DNA of 64,000 nucleotides from positions 434,001-498,000 of the forward strand of contig JAPWUV010000002.1 in NCBI GenBank assembly GCA_028275345.1. Direction: 5' to 3'. Source of the stretch: a bacterium. Lineage in GTDB: Bacteria; Zhuqueibacterota; Zhuqueibacteria; Oleimicrobiales; Geothermoviventaceae. The notes beneath the pieces are model-generated. The model worked only from the letters and a program-made list of their open reading frames with translations, did not search any database and was not told the origin of the DNA. A program made the translations under genes and the position numbers. Positions 9,595 through 17,825 of this stretch are shown here, piece after piece (the stretch's first letter is position 1; every line of letters starts with the position of its first letter).

Positions 9595-10818
9595 ATGGTC
9601 TCCACTTCGAGCGCCGGGAGCATAGAGAAGCTCTACCGGCTCACGGTGGAACTAGGCAACACGCTCGATGAACAGCGGGAAGTCAGCACCTTTTTCACCT
9701 GGCTCGCAACGGAGGTCAACCCGCAGTTCGCCGCCCTGTACGTGGCGGACGAAATCAAGTGCACACTCAAACCTGTGGGAGCTCTGGGCTACGGAACTGG
9801 CCTCCTTCCTCTCATCCCGCTGGGCGAGGATGTTTGGCGTCACCTTGAGGGTGCAATCCCCGCAATCCGGACTTCCACGGGGCGGAGGTACGGCATCCCC
9901 TTGGTGCTGGAAGGCGAGGTTCTGGGTTTCCTCGCCGTGGTTAGCTCGGCGTCCGGTTCTGCTCTCCAGGCGGAGAAAAAGCTTCTGGCGGCCGCCACGG
10001 GATGCTTAGCCCCCACGCTACGCAACATCTGGCGATATCAATCGCTGGAAGATCAGGTCCGCCGGCGTACAGCTCAGCTGTTGGAGTCCGAAGCCCGGCA
10101 TCGCAAGTTGGCTCAGCGGCTGAATCTCCTTCGAGAGGTCGACCGGGCCATCCTCGAGGCCAAACCGGCGGTGGAGGTGGCGCAAGTGGCTGTGCGTCGC
10201 ATACCCGATCTCGTGCCAGGGACCGCAGCGGCCTTGCTGATGACCTGCAAGGGATCCCCCGAAGCGGAGGTGGTAGCGGCATCGCAGCTTCAGCATGGCC
10301 CATGGCTTCCGTTGGGAATGCGGCTATCCCTTGACGGTTTGGAACTGAGTCCGAGCTGTCAACCTCAGCTCTTCCTATTACACGAAGGCGGGGAAGATCG
10401 TGTTCTCTTGCCTCAAGCTCTCCGGGAGTTTCTCCCCAATCAGCTTGCTTGGGTGTTACTTAGCCCTGTGGGCGCCGAGGAAACCCTCTGGGGCGTACTC
10501 CTGCTCGCGGGGCTGAAAGCTTCCGAATGGCAGGAAGAATACCGTGAGCTCGCTCGAGACTTTTGCGAATCGCTCGGCTTGGCGTTCCGCCAACAGGAGC
10601 TTCGGGAAGAACTACGCAGCCATCAGGAGGAACTGGAGAGGAGGGTTCGGAAACGCACGGAGGAACTCCAGAAACTGGTGAATCTGATGGCGGGGCGCGA
10701 AATCCGCATGGCGGAATTGAAAGAGGTGATCAAGCTGCTCCGCAAGCAGCTGCTGGAGGCTGGCCTCACCCCCGTTGCCGATGATCCCCTTGCGCTCGGA
10801 GAAGAGTCCCCGCTCTGA
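9595..10818 (+). CDS. GAF-domain and coiled-coil sensor protein without kinase domain
   Basis: 407 aa, soluble. An N-terminal GAF-like domain (about 5-135; FFTWLATEVNPQFAALYVAD, GIPLVLEGEVLGFLAVVS) is followed by a linker helix. A second GAF-like domain (about 165-330; REVDRAILEAKPAVEVAQVA, WGVLLLAGLKASEWQEE) comes next, and then a C-terminal coiled coil of about 75 residues, rich in Glu, Arg and Leu. This is the N-terminal organisation of a sensor histidine kinase, but no HisKA or HATPase domain is present and the stop is clean. It may sense a small ligand and pass the signal through its coiled coil to the neighbouring KaiC-like ATPase. It is the third gene of the operon, 54 nt after the KaiC stop. 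Confidence 0.8.
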   Translation: MVSTSSAGSIEKLYRLTVELGNTLDEQREVSTFFTWLATEVNPQFAALYVADEIKCTLKPVGALGYGTGLLPLIPLGEDVWRHLEGAIPAIRTSTGRRYGIPLVLEGEVLGFLAVVSSASGSALQAEKKLLAAATGCLAPTLRNIWRYQSLEDQVRRRTAQLLESEARHRKLAQRLNLLREVDRAILEAKPAVEVAQVAVRRIPDLVPGTAAALLMTCKGSPEAEVVAASQLQHGPWLPLGMRLSLDGLELSPSCQPQLFLLHEGGEDRVLLPQALREFLPNQLAWVLLSPVGAEETLWGVLLLAGLKASEWQEEYRELARDFCESLGLAFRQQELREELRSHQEELERRVRKRTEELQKLVNLMAGREIRMAELKEVIKLLRKQLLEAGLTPVADDPLALGEESPL

Positions 10819-10853
10819 AACCGGCCACAACTGCCTACCAGCCAAGAGCCAGC

Positions 10854-11084
10854 TTAACCGCATTTGCAGCCCGGGGGGCATGGGCCGCTGCAGCTTCTCG
10901 TGCCCGCACTGCCGGCGGTGGAGCTACCCTTTGAGATGATCATGACGCTGCTGAGCACTTGAAAGGTGTCCGCGCTTCCGCACGCAGGACACGTAAAGCT
11001 GCCGGACTTTTCTTTCCGGCTGATGCTGAGGAATAGCTCAAAGCGATGTCCGCAGCTCGAGCAACAGAACTCGTACGTTGGCAT
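10854..11084 (-). CDS. FmdB-family zinc-ribbon protein
   Basis: A 76-aa protein starting with the family signature MPTYEFCCSSCGHRFE. The two CxxC pairs (C8/C11 region and C32/C35 in TCPACGS) would bind one zinc. The C-terminus is glycine/serine-rich and ends with an additional cysteine cluster (CSGPCPPGCKCG). FmdB-like proteins are putative regulatory or ribosome-associated zinc ribbons of uncertain role. ATG 11084 is chosen because the family always begins at MPxYE; a longer in-frame extension to 11438 has no family match. It is transcribed divergently from the hydrolase at 11393. Confidence 0.9.
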   Translation of the reverse strand: MPTYEFCCSSCGHRFELFLSISRKEKSGSFTCPACGSADTFQVLSSVMIISKGSSTAGSAGTRSCSGPCPPGCKCG

Positions 11085-11392
11085 CTCATTCCCCGCGTTG
11101 TAGAACGAGGCACCGATTTCCGGGACGGACGGAGAGCAAGCCCAAGTACAAACCAAACTCACCGATACATCCACCTTGCAAAGATCGCGATTCTTCCTAT
11201 CTTCCCCAAACGAATTCTGTCGCCGGGAAAACACAGGCGAGCCCCCGTGGAGTTTCTGGCGGACGCGGCTCTGCATTCGGGTCTCGACCGCTGAGAACTG
11301 GATATCCTCGAGACGCGTTCCAAGCTCAGTGGCCATTAAATCGGGTTGGCGAGCTTGAGCCCCAACAAGTCGCCCTGACTCAGGGAGGATAG
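11085..11392. other. Divergent intergenic region
   Basis: 308 bases between the divergent zinc-ribbon and metallo-hydrolase genes. It must hold promoters for both directions, but I found no close -35/-10 match. GGGAGG at 11383-11388 is the ribosome-binding site of the downstream hydrolase. Confidence 0.5.
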
Positions 11393-12061
11393 ATGGAGAT
11401 CCGGTTCGAAGCCATACCTGTCGGTCTGCTCGAGACAAACTGCTACCTGATCTGGGAGGATTCGTCGGGATCGGCCTTGATCCTGGACCCGGGCGACGAG
11501 CTGTCCCGAATTGTGAAGAGGGCGCGGGAGCTGCAGTTGCGGGTTTCGGCTATTGCGTTGACGCACGCGCACGTCGATCACGCCGGAGTGGCGGGCTCGA
11601 TCGCCGAAATGTTCGGCCTTCCGGTACTGCTTCACCCTGCCGATCTCACCCTACTGGAGACCATCCCCTTTCAGGCTACCCTTTACGGCTTGCCGGAGCC
11701 CGACCCCATTCACGAGACAGCTCCCCTACGAGATGGCGAGCACATTGTGTTGGGCAAACAGAGGCTGGAGGTCCGACACACCCCCGGCCACAGCCCGGGG
11801 AGCGTTTGCATCGTTTCCCAGTCGGCTCGGACGGCCTGGGTAGGCGACCTCGTATTTCGCGGCTCCGTGGGTCGGACGGACATTCCCGGCGGATCCCCAC
11901 AGGATCTGAGCAAATCGCTGCGAGAGGTGATTCTTTCCCTGCCGGATGAGTTTCGGCTTTGTCCCGGACACGGTCCGGAGACCACGGTGGGGGAGGAACG
12001 CTGCGGGAATCCGTTTCTTCGCGGCTTGATCCAGCCCCATGCCCACGGGGAAGAACCTTGA
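11393..12061 (+). CDS. Metallo-beta-lactamase-fold hydrolase (glyoxalase II-like)
   Basis: 222 aa. The binuclear metal motif HxHxDH is present as THAHVDHAG (H58, H60, D62, H63). Further ligands are the histidine in HTPGHSPGS and the aspartate in AWVGDLVF, with the last His in CPGHGPETT. This architecture fits the glyoxalase II / YcbL-like subgroup that hydrolyses thioesters such as lactoylglutathione or related acyl-thiols; the exact substrate is not visible. The start ATG has GGGAGG 5 nt upstream. The next gene begins 45 nt later on the same strand. Confidence 0.9.
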   Translation: MEIRFEAIPVGLLETNCYLIWEDSSGSALILDPGDELSRIVKRARELQLRVSAIALTHAHVDHAGVAGSIAEMFGLPVLLHPADLTLLETIPFQATLYGLPEPDPIHETAPLRDGEHIVLGKQRLEVRHTPGHSPGSVCIVSQSARTAWVGDLVFRGSVGRTDIPGGSPQDLSKSLREVILSLPDEFRLCPGHGPETTVGEERCGNPFLRGLIQPHAHGEEP

Positions 12062-12106
12062 CGGAAACCGCACCTTTGCGAAGGAAGTGGGAGGGAGGTT
12101 GAACGA

Positions 12107-13960
12107 GTGAGCCGGGAGAGGGAACGCGTGCAGCGCTGGCTGGAGGCAATCCAGGAGCGCGTGATGGTCGCCGACGGTGCCATGGGGACGCTGCTTTACG
12201 CGAGGGGGGTGGCCTTTCACCACTGTTTCGATGCGCTCAATCTGTGGCAGCCGGAAATGGTGCGGCGCGTTCACAGGGACTATCTGGAGGCGGGCGCCGA
12301 GATCCTCGAATCAAACACGTTCGGAGCGAATCGATTCAAGCTCGGAAAATACGGACTGGAGGACCGCGTACGGGAAATCGCGCGGCAGGGAGTCCGAATC
12401 GCGCGCGAGGTGGCTGGCGACCGGGCATGGGTCGCTGGATCCGTCGGACCGCTCGGGAAACCACTCGCTCCAGTAGGGATCGTGACGCCGGAGGAAGCGA
12501 GGGAGGCATTCCGGGAACAGATCGAAGGTCTCGTGGAAGGCGGCGCCGACTTGATCATCCTGGAGACGTTCAATGATCTGCGCGAGCTGGAACTGGCTCT
12601 GACAGCGGCTCGCGAGGTCACCGACCTTCCCGTCATTGCCCAGATCACGGTGACCGAAGAGGGGAAAACCATCGTCGGCGACAAGCCCCGCGAGGTGGCG
12701 CGGCGGTTGGAAGAACTTGGCGCGGCCGTGATCGGCGTCAACTGCAGTGTAGGTCCGCAGGTCGTCTTCGACGCAGTGGAGCAAATGGTCGCGGCCGTAG
12801 ACGTCTACGTCTCCGCCATGCCCAACGCCGGACTCCCAAGACTGGTGGATGGACGGTACATCTACCTGAGCTCTCCCGATTACTTCGGTCAGTACGCGCT
12901 GCGGTTTGTGGAGATCGGGGCTAACATCGTCGGCGGCTGCTGTGGCACGACGCCGGATCACATCGCTGCCATCGCCAAGGCCGTGTCGGGACTCAAAAGG
13001 AGACCCAGGAAGTCGAAGAGGGAGATTGCCGCAGTTGAGGTGGTTGAGGAGGGGGAGGCGAAGCAGGTTCCTCGCTTTGAGAGCGCAACCCGTTTTGCCC
13101 AACGCCTGGGGAAAGAGTTCCTCGTCTCTGTTGAGCTGGATCCACCCAAGGGGATCGACCCGTCCCGGACGCTGCAGGCGGCCTTCCGGCTGAAGGAAGC
13201 CGGGATCGATGCGATCAATATTGCCGACAGCCCACTTGCGCGCCCGCGGATGAGCCCAGTCGCCTTGGCCCATTTGATTCGCGAGCACGTTGGAATGGAC
13301 GTCATCCTGCACCTGTCTTGCCGTGACCGGAACCTGATCGGCCTGCAGAGCGAACTGATCGGCGCTCATGCCCTCGGTATCCGGACCGTCCTGGCGGTGA
13401 CGGGCGATCCGCCGGTAATGGGGGACTATCCCAATGCTACCGGCGTTTTCGACACTGACTCCATCGGCCTGGTCCACTTGATCTCTTTGCTCAATCGCGG
13501 GGTGGACCTCACCGGCCGACCCACCGAAGAACCCACGGCCTTCACCGTTGGAGTAGGAGCAAACCCGGCGGCCGTCGATTTCGAGCGGGAGATGGAAAGG
13601 TTGCAACAAAAGGTCGAAAGGGGAGCTCAGTTCATCTTCACGCAGCCCGTCTTCGATCTGGACCTGCTGGGGCCGTTCCTAGAACGGGCCCGCCCGTTGG
13701 GAGTCCCGATCTTCCTGGGGATCCTGCCCCTCCGGAACTACCGGCACGCTGAGTTCCTCCACAACGAGATCCCCGAGATCAAGATCCCGGACCACTTGCT
13801 GAAGCGCATGTACAAAGCGGGGGAACGGGGCTTCGAGGAAGGAATTGCCATTGGGCGCGAGATCCTCAGCGCTGCGCGTGGGGAAGTGGACGGCGTCTAC
13901 TTGATGCCTCCTTTCAATCGGATCGAAGCGGCCATCGAAGTCCTGAAAGGGATCCGGTGA
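12107..13960 (+). CDS. Bifunctional homocysteine S-methyltransferase / methylenetetrahydrofolate reductase
   Basis: 617 aa. The N-terminal half (about 10-300) is a homocysteine-binding TIM barrel. It shows VADGAMGTLLY, LESNTFGAN, the zinc cysteine in GVNCSVGP and the paired cysteines in GGCCGTTPDHI. The C-terminal half (about 325-617) is a MetF-type barrel with VSVELDPPKG, the flavin-binding CRDRN and VTGDPP segments, and IFTQPVFD. The fusion is of the YitJ type. It would generate 5-methyl-THF and pass methyl groups to homocysteine for methionine synthesis, although the B12 module of MetH is absent here. GTG start at 12107, with GGGAGGGAGG about 12 nt upstream. Confidence 0.92.
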   Translation: MSRERERVQRWLEAIQERVMVADGAMGTLLYARGVAFHHCFDALNLWQPEMVRRVHRDYLEAGAEILESNTFGANRFKLGKYGLEDRVREIARQGVRIAREVAGDRAWVAGSVGPLGKPLAPVGIVTPEEAREAFREQIEGLVEGGADLIILETFNDLRELELALTAAREVTDLPVIAQITVTEEGKTIVGDKPREVARRLEELGAAVIGVNCSVGPQVVFDAVEQMVAAVDVYVSAMPNAGLPRLVDGRYIYLSSPDYFGQYALRFVEIGANIVGGCCGTTPDHIAAIAKAVSGLKRRPRKSKREIAAVEVVEEGEAKQVPRFESATRFAQRLGKEFLVSVELDPPKGIDPSRTLQAAFRLKEAGIDAINIADSPLARPRMSPVALAHLIREHVGMDVILHLSCRDRNLIGLQSELIGAHALGIRTVLAVTGDPPVMGDYPNATGVFDTDSIGLVHLISLLNRGVDLTGRPTEEPTAFTVGVGANPAAVDFEREMERLQQKVERGAQFIFTQPVFDLDLLGPFLERARPLGVPIFLGILPLRNYRHAEFLHNEIPEIKIPDHLLKRMYKAGERGFEEGIAIGREILSAARGEVDGVYLMPPFNRIEAAIEVLKGIR

Positions 13961-14080
13961 AAGGGGCGACTCAGCTACGCGGACGGGCCGGATGAATCTC
14001 CGTGGGCTTTGTAGAGCGGGGGAGGAGTCTTTACCCTTCGGGAAGCAAGATCCGGACTTGTGACTTCCGTGTGAGAGCCA

Positions 14081-14122
14081 GCGCCTCGGTTCGGCCAGGT
14101 AGCGGGGGACCTGCCGAGGCGC
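14081..14122 (+). other. Bulged GC-rich hairpin downstream of the methyltransferase gene
   Basis: GCGCCTCGG (14081-14089) pairs perfectly with CCGAGGCGC (14114-14122). An inner stem CAGGT/ACCTG (14096-14100 with 14109-14113) is separated by a one-sided 6-nt bulge. The inner CCAGG...ACCTGCC resembles a cobalamin-riboswitch B12 box, but the remaining conserved B12 elements are not recognisable. There is no T-run. Confidence 0.45.
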
Positions 14123-14234
14123 GCCGTAAACACCGCGACGGCCGGCAATGCGCTGCACGTCCGGCTGGTTTATCCACCATGCTCCTCATTCAGGTGTTCT
14201 CGCTGGAGGTGCTTTGCCGCGGGGGCGTTTCCGC

Positions 14235-14263
14235 TTGACTTTTAGGGCACCGTTTGAGATATT
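14235..14263 (+). promoter_or_regulatory. Promoter upstream of DUF4416-purM-plsY-gpsA
   Basis: TTGACT (14235-14240), a 17-nt spacer and GATATT (14258-14263). The -35 is near consensus and the -10 is weaker. The start of transcription would be near 14270, just before an intrinsic terminator. Confidence 0.5.
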
Positions 14264-14293
14264 TTTGCCGCGTACACGGGCCGGGTCTTCGTA

Positions 14294-14325
14294 GAAGGCT
14301 GGCAGCTTCTGCCAGTCTTCTTTTT
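14294..14325 (+). terminator. Intrinsic terminator or attenuator just after the promoter
   Basis: GAAGGCTGGCAG (14294-14305) pairs with CTGCCAGTCTTC (14309-14320), making 12 bp with one G-T pair and a 3-nt loop, followed by TTTTT (14321-14325). An alternative small hairpin CTTC/GAAG (14287-14290 with 14294-14297) would compete with its base. It lies about 25 nt after the predicted transcription start. Confidence 0.8.
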
Positions 14326-14520
14326 GCCAGCGCAAGGACCCCGTTCGGAATGGATGCGCGAAGACGACGAGACAGGGTTTCAGCCGGCCCCCCGGAGAAC
14401 TGGCTTCACTTGGCCGGTCGGAACAGAGGCGGCGCCGGCAGGGACGGGATTCCGAGGCCTGACCGTGTGATTTCGCAGCGCAAGGCGCTCGTGTGCCCCG
14501 AGGCGGAGGGAAGAGACAGG

Positions 14521-15084
14521 GTGCTTCGACCGGTGCCGAAAGTCCTGCCTGTGGCGGCGGTCTCCTTTGCTGACGCGGAGAAAGCGGAGCAAGCTGTGGC
14601 TCGCTTCGCCGAGCGGGCCGGTCCCGTCCTCGTTCGGAGCATGACGTACGACTTCAGCCGCTTCACGGATTACTACGAAGAGGAGATGGGTCCGCGGCTC
14701 TCGAAGTTCTTCGTTGCATTCGGTCATCTCATCCTGCCAGATGAGTTGCCCGATCTGAAGCTCTATGCCATTTCGATTGAGGACGCCTACCGCCGAGAGG
14801 GGAAGCGGCAAGTCAATTTCGATCCGGGCTACGTGGAGTTCTCGAAAGTGGTTTTGGCGACGACCAAGAACTACGATCACAGGGTCTACCTGGGAAAGGG
14901 GATTTACGCCGACGTCCAGCTTCGCTTCCGGCAGGGTCGGTTTCAGCTCAATGACTGGACGTACCCGGACTACAAATCGGACCTTGCGCTTCAGTTTTTC
15001 CGTGAGGCGCGCCAGCGGTACGTTGAGCTGGAGAAGGCCTCCCGTGCGGTGTGGAGCGCGGAAGAAGCCTCGGAGTCATTGTGA
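14521..15084 (+). CDS. DUF4416 family protein
   Basis: The product is 187 aa from the GTG at 14521, which has GGAGGG 10 nt upstream. That start matches the length of the family and avoids reading through the terminator at 14294-14325. Recognisable family blocks are DFSRFTDYYEEEMG, FDPGYVEFSKVVLATTKNYDHR, YLGKGIYADVQLRF and WTYPDYKSDLALQFF. DUF4416 is widespread in thermophilic and FCB-group bacteria, but its biochemical role is unknown. It is followed 3 nt later by purM, so it may share a role with, or only be transcribed with, purine and lipid-precursor genes. Confidence 0.85.
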   Translation: MLRPVPKVLPVAAVSFADAEKAEQAVARFAERAGPVLVRSMTYDFSRFTDYYEEEMGPRLSKFFVAFGHLILPDELPDLKLYAISIEDAYRREGKRQVNFDPGYVEFSKVVLATTKNYDHRVYLGKGIYADVQLRFRQGRFQLNDWTYPDYKSDLALQFFREARQRYVELEKASRAVWSAEEASESL

Positions 15085-15087
15085 CCG

Positions 15088-16104
15088 GTGGAACGGATCA
15101 CCTACAAGGACGCGGGCGTCGACATCTCTGCCGCCGAAGAAGCTGTGGAGCGAATCAAGCAAGTCGTCCGGTCGACCCACACTCCGCGCGTGCTGTCGGA
15201 CATCGGCCTTTTCGCAGGCTTCTTCGATGGCAACTTCACGGGCTTGCGCCACCCGGTCCTCACGAGCAGCATCGATGGGGTGGGGACGAAGGTGAAAATC
15301 GCCATCGCGCTCGATCGCCACGACACGGTGGGCCAGGATCTGGTGAATCACTGCGTCAACGACGTCATGACCTCCGGTTCCAGCCCGCTCTTTTTCCTCG
15401 ATTACATCGGCACAAGCCAACTGAAGCCCGCCATCGTGGAGCAGATCATCACCGGCATCGCCAAGGCTTGCCGTGAGAACCAATGTGCTTTGGTCGGCGG
15501 CGAGATGGCCGAGATGCCGGGACTGTACCCACCGGGCGAATATGATCTAGTGGGAGCTATCGTCGGCGTGGTCGACAAAGATCAGATCATCGACGGAACG
15601 AAAATCCGGGCCGGGGATGTATTGCTCGGTCTGCCATCGAGCGGGCTGCATACGAATGGCTATTCCCTCGCGCGAAAGGTGCTTCTCGAACATGCCGGCC
15701 TTACGCTGGATAGCCATGTGGAGGAGCTTGGCACCACACTCGGCGAAGAGCTCCTGCGGATCCACCGGTCTTACAAGCGGGCCATCGAGACGACGCTCGC
15801 AGCGGGTGGCGTGGAAGGCATTGCCCACATCACGGGCGGCGGGATCGAGGGAAACACGCGCAGGCTACTCGCACCGGGTCTGAAACTCAACCTACGCTGG
15901 GGAGAGTGGGAAGAACCGCCCATCTTCCAGCTGATCCGCCGACTGGGTAGGGTGCCCGAGGAAGACATGCGAAGGACCTTCAATCTCGGGATTGGCCTGG
16001 TTTTGATCTGTCGCGCGGAGAATGCCGACCAGCTCGTGGGGACACTGAGAGGAATCGGCGAAACGCCGGTGCTCATCGGAGAAGTGGTAGAAAACAGAGC
16101 TTGA
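15088..16104 (+). CDS. purM: Phosphoribosylformylglycinamidine cyclo-ligase
   Basis: ATP-dependent closure of the imidazole ring to give AIR, step five of purine synthesis. At 338 aa it has the typical length. Conserved segments: YKDAGVDISAAEEAVERIK, the ATP/substrate loop TSSIDGVGTKVKIA, VNDVMTSGSSPLFFLDYI, GGEMAEMPGLYPPGEYDLVG, LPSSGLHTNGYSLAR and HITGGGIEGN. It starts with GTG 3 nt after DUF4416, which implies coupled translation. No other pur gene is in the window. Confidence 0.95.
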   Translation: MERITYKDAGVDISAAEEAVERIKQVVRSTHTPRVLSDIGLFAGFFDGNFTGLRHPVLTSSIDGVGTKVKIAIALDRHDTVGQDLVNHCVNDVMTSGSSPLFFLDYIGTSQLKPAIVEQIITGIAKACRENQCALVGGEMAEMPGLYPPGEYDLVGAIVGVVDKDQIIDGTKIRAGDVLLGLPSSGLHTNGYSLARKVLLEHAGLTLDSHVEELGTTLGEELLRIHRSYKRAIETTLAAGGVEGIAHITGGGIEGNTRRLLAPGLKLNLRWGEWEEPPIFQLIRRLGRVPEEDMRRTFNLGIGLVLICRAENADQLVGTLRGIGETPVLIGEVVENRA

Positions 16105-16143
16105 GCTGTTAACGCCTCGGGACCTCCGGAGAGAAAGGACGCC

Positions 16144-16803
16144 GTGCTAGGGATTCTTCTTTCAGTAGTACTTTCCTACCTACTGGGAGGGGTTCCTACC
16201 GCCATCTTGGTCGGGAAAGTTTTCCGCGGCATTGACATACGCGAATACGGGAGTGGCAACGCGGGAGCCACCAATGCCTTTCGGGTCTTGGGATGGAAGC
16301 TGGCCTTGCCCGTGGTTGTGGTGGACGTGCTGAAGGGCACAGCCGCGGTACTTTTGGTGGCCCGCTTGGCCTCGCTCCCGGCTGGTCAGCCGGCGACGTG
16401 GGTTCGCCTGGCTTGCGGGGTGGCTGCGGTAGCGGGACACGTCTGGACTCCATATGCGGGCTTTCGCGGCGGCAAGGGAGTCGGAACGGCATTTGGGGCC
16501 ATGGTGGCTTTGCTTCCCATCCCGCTCTTGATTGCGGCGGGAACCTGGCTGGTAATCGTGCTCGTGAGCGGCTACGTATCTTTGGGAAGCATGGTGAGCG
16601 CGGTTTCTGTGCCGGCCCTGGTTTACCTTACTCGATTTCGACATCCCGAGGGAAGGGACCCTGTTCTTCTGTGGACGACGGTTCTGCTTGCGCTTGGGGT
16701 ACTGTTCACTCACCGCTCGAACATCCGCCGGCTCCTCGCAGGCAAGGAGAACCGTTTCTCCACGCCTTTTGTGAAATGGAGCAAGGCTCAGGTCCGGAGC
16801 TGA
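16144..16803 (+). CDS. plsY: Glycerol-3-phosphate acyltransferase PlsY
   Basis: Integral membrane acyltransferase that transfers an acyl group from acyl-phosphate to sn-glycerol 3-phosphate, the first step of phospholipid synthesis. At 219 aa it has about five to six hydrophobic helices. The three family motifs are present: [11 protein letters not shown] (motif 1), [11 protein letters not shown] (motif 2) and the later [16 protein letters not shown] (motif 3). The start is GTG 16144, with GGAGAGAAAGGA upstream. The stop overlaps the start of gpsA (TGATG), so plsY and gpsA, which supply consecutive steps, are translationally coupled. Confidence 0.95.
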   Translation: MLGILLSVVLSYLLGGVPTAILVGKVFRGIDIREYGSGNAGATNAFRVLGWKLALPVVVVDVLKGTAAVLLVARLASLPAGQPATWVRLACGVAAVAGHVWTPYAGFRGGKGVGTAFGAMVALLPIPLLIAAGTWLVIVLVSGYVSLGSMVSAVSVPALVYLTRFRHPEGRDPVLLWTTVLLALGVLFTHRSNIRRLLAGKENRFSTPFVKWSKAQVRS

Positions 16804-17816
16804 TGCGCGGGCGTTTTGGGATCGTGGGCGGGGGCAGCTGGGGCACGGCGCTGGCGATCCATTTGCACGGGGCAGGATACTCCGTCTCGGTCTACGAGCC
16901 GCAGCCGGATCGCGCCGAAGAGCTCCGAGAATACCGGGAAAATCGGATCGGCCTTCCCGGGGTGCCGATCCCGGAAGAGATTGCGATTTCGGACCAGCCG
17001 GAAGCGGTGCTGGAGGCGTGCCAGTGGCTTGTTATTGCCCTGCCGTCGCATCTCGTGCGGGAGACCTTGCGCACCCTCCGAAGCCTGCGACTGGCTTGGG
17101 ACCGAGTTACCGTGGTGAGCGGGACCAAGGGGCTGGAGATCCAGACGTTGGCCCGCATGTCCCAAGTGATCGAGGAGGAGCTTCCGGTCCCAAGGGACCA
17201 GATTGTGGTGCTTTCAGGCCCGAGTCATGCGGAGGAAGTATCGCGAGGGATCCCGACCGCGGTGGTGGCGGCTTCGGTCTCGGAAGACGCGGCTCGGAGA
17301 GCGCAGCGGGCGTTCATGACGCCGCGCTTCCGGGTTTACGCGAGCCGCGACGTGATCGGAGTGGAGCTCGGCGGGGCATTGAAAAACGTGATCGCCATTG
17401 CCGCGGGCATTTGTGACGGCCTTGGATTCGGTGACAACACCAAGGCCGCGCTTCAGCCCCGGGGGCTGGTGGAAATGGTCCGGCTGGGGCGAGCCCTCGG
17501 TGCTGATCCCATGACCTTCGCCGGGCTGAGCGGAATGGGCGACCTGATCGTGACCTGCATGAGCCGTCATAGCCGCAACCGGCAATTCGGGGAGTATATT
17601 GGGCGAGGGTTGAGCTTCACGGAGGCCATGGCCAAGATGACCATGGTGGCGGAAGGTGTCCGCACAACCCAAGCGGCCTACGAACTGAGCCGGCGGTTGA
17701 GCGTGGAAATGCCCATCACCGCGGAGGTCTATCGAATCCTGTACGAGGGGAAGAAACCCGAGGCTGCTCTGTTTGATCTCATGACCCGGCATCCGAAAAT
17801 GGAGACTTGGGGATAG
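16803..17816 (+). CDS. gpsA: NAD(P)-dependent glycerol-3-phosphate dehydrogenase
   Basis: Reduces dihydroxyacetone phosphate to sn-glycerol 3-phosphate, the substrate of the preceding plsY product. The protein has 337 aa from ATG 16803, which overlaps the plsY stop. Rossmann motif GIVGGGSWGTALA (6-18), the GTKGLE and LSGPSHAEEV segments, catalytic-lysine block GGALKNVIAIAAGICDGLGFGDNTKAAL, and GLSGMGDLIVTCMSRHSRNRQFG. A longer in-frame frame upstream (from 16293) is only the shadow of plsY. Confidence 0.96.
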   Translation: MRGRFGIVGGGSWGTALAIHLHGAGYSVSVYEPQPDRAEELREYRENRIGLPGVPIPEEIAISDQPEAVLEACQWLVIALPSHLVRETLRTLRSLRLAWDRVTVVSGTKGLEIQTLARMSQVIEEELPVPRDQIVVLSGPSHAEEVSRGIPTAVVAASVSEDAARRAQRAFMTPRFRVYASRDVIGVELGGALKNVIAIAAGICDGLGFGDNTKAALQPRGLVEMVRLGRALGADPMTFAGLSGMGDLIVTCMSRHSRNRQFGEYIGRGLSFTEAMAKMTMVAEGVRTTQAAYELSRRLSVEMPITAEVYRILYEGKKPEAALFDLMTRHPKMETWG

Positions 17817-17825
17817 GAGGGCGCA

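Larger units (their letters stand above)
13961..14520 (+). other. Non-coding region with hairpin, promoter and terminator
   Basis: 560 bases between the methyltransferase/reductase gene and the DUF4416 gene. It holds a large bulged hairpin (14081-14122), a promoter (14235-14263) and an intrinsic terminator (14294-14325). An open frame runs through 14254-14520, but it crosses the terminator and shows no protein-like character, so it is not treated as coding. Confidence 0.6.

Noticed and set aside
10854-11438. A long N-terminal extension of the FmdB-like protein
   Set aside because: The family starts at MPTYEF; the extension is unconserved in character and crosses the divergent intergenic region.
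12311-13609. A 432-residue open frame on the minus strand
   Set aside because: Antisense shadow of the methyltransferase/reductase gene.
14002-14238. A 78-residue open frame
   Set aside because: Overlaps a strong hairpin, has no ribosome-binding site and no recognisable protein features.
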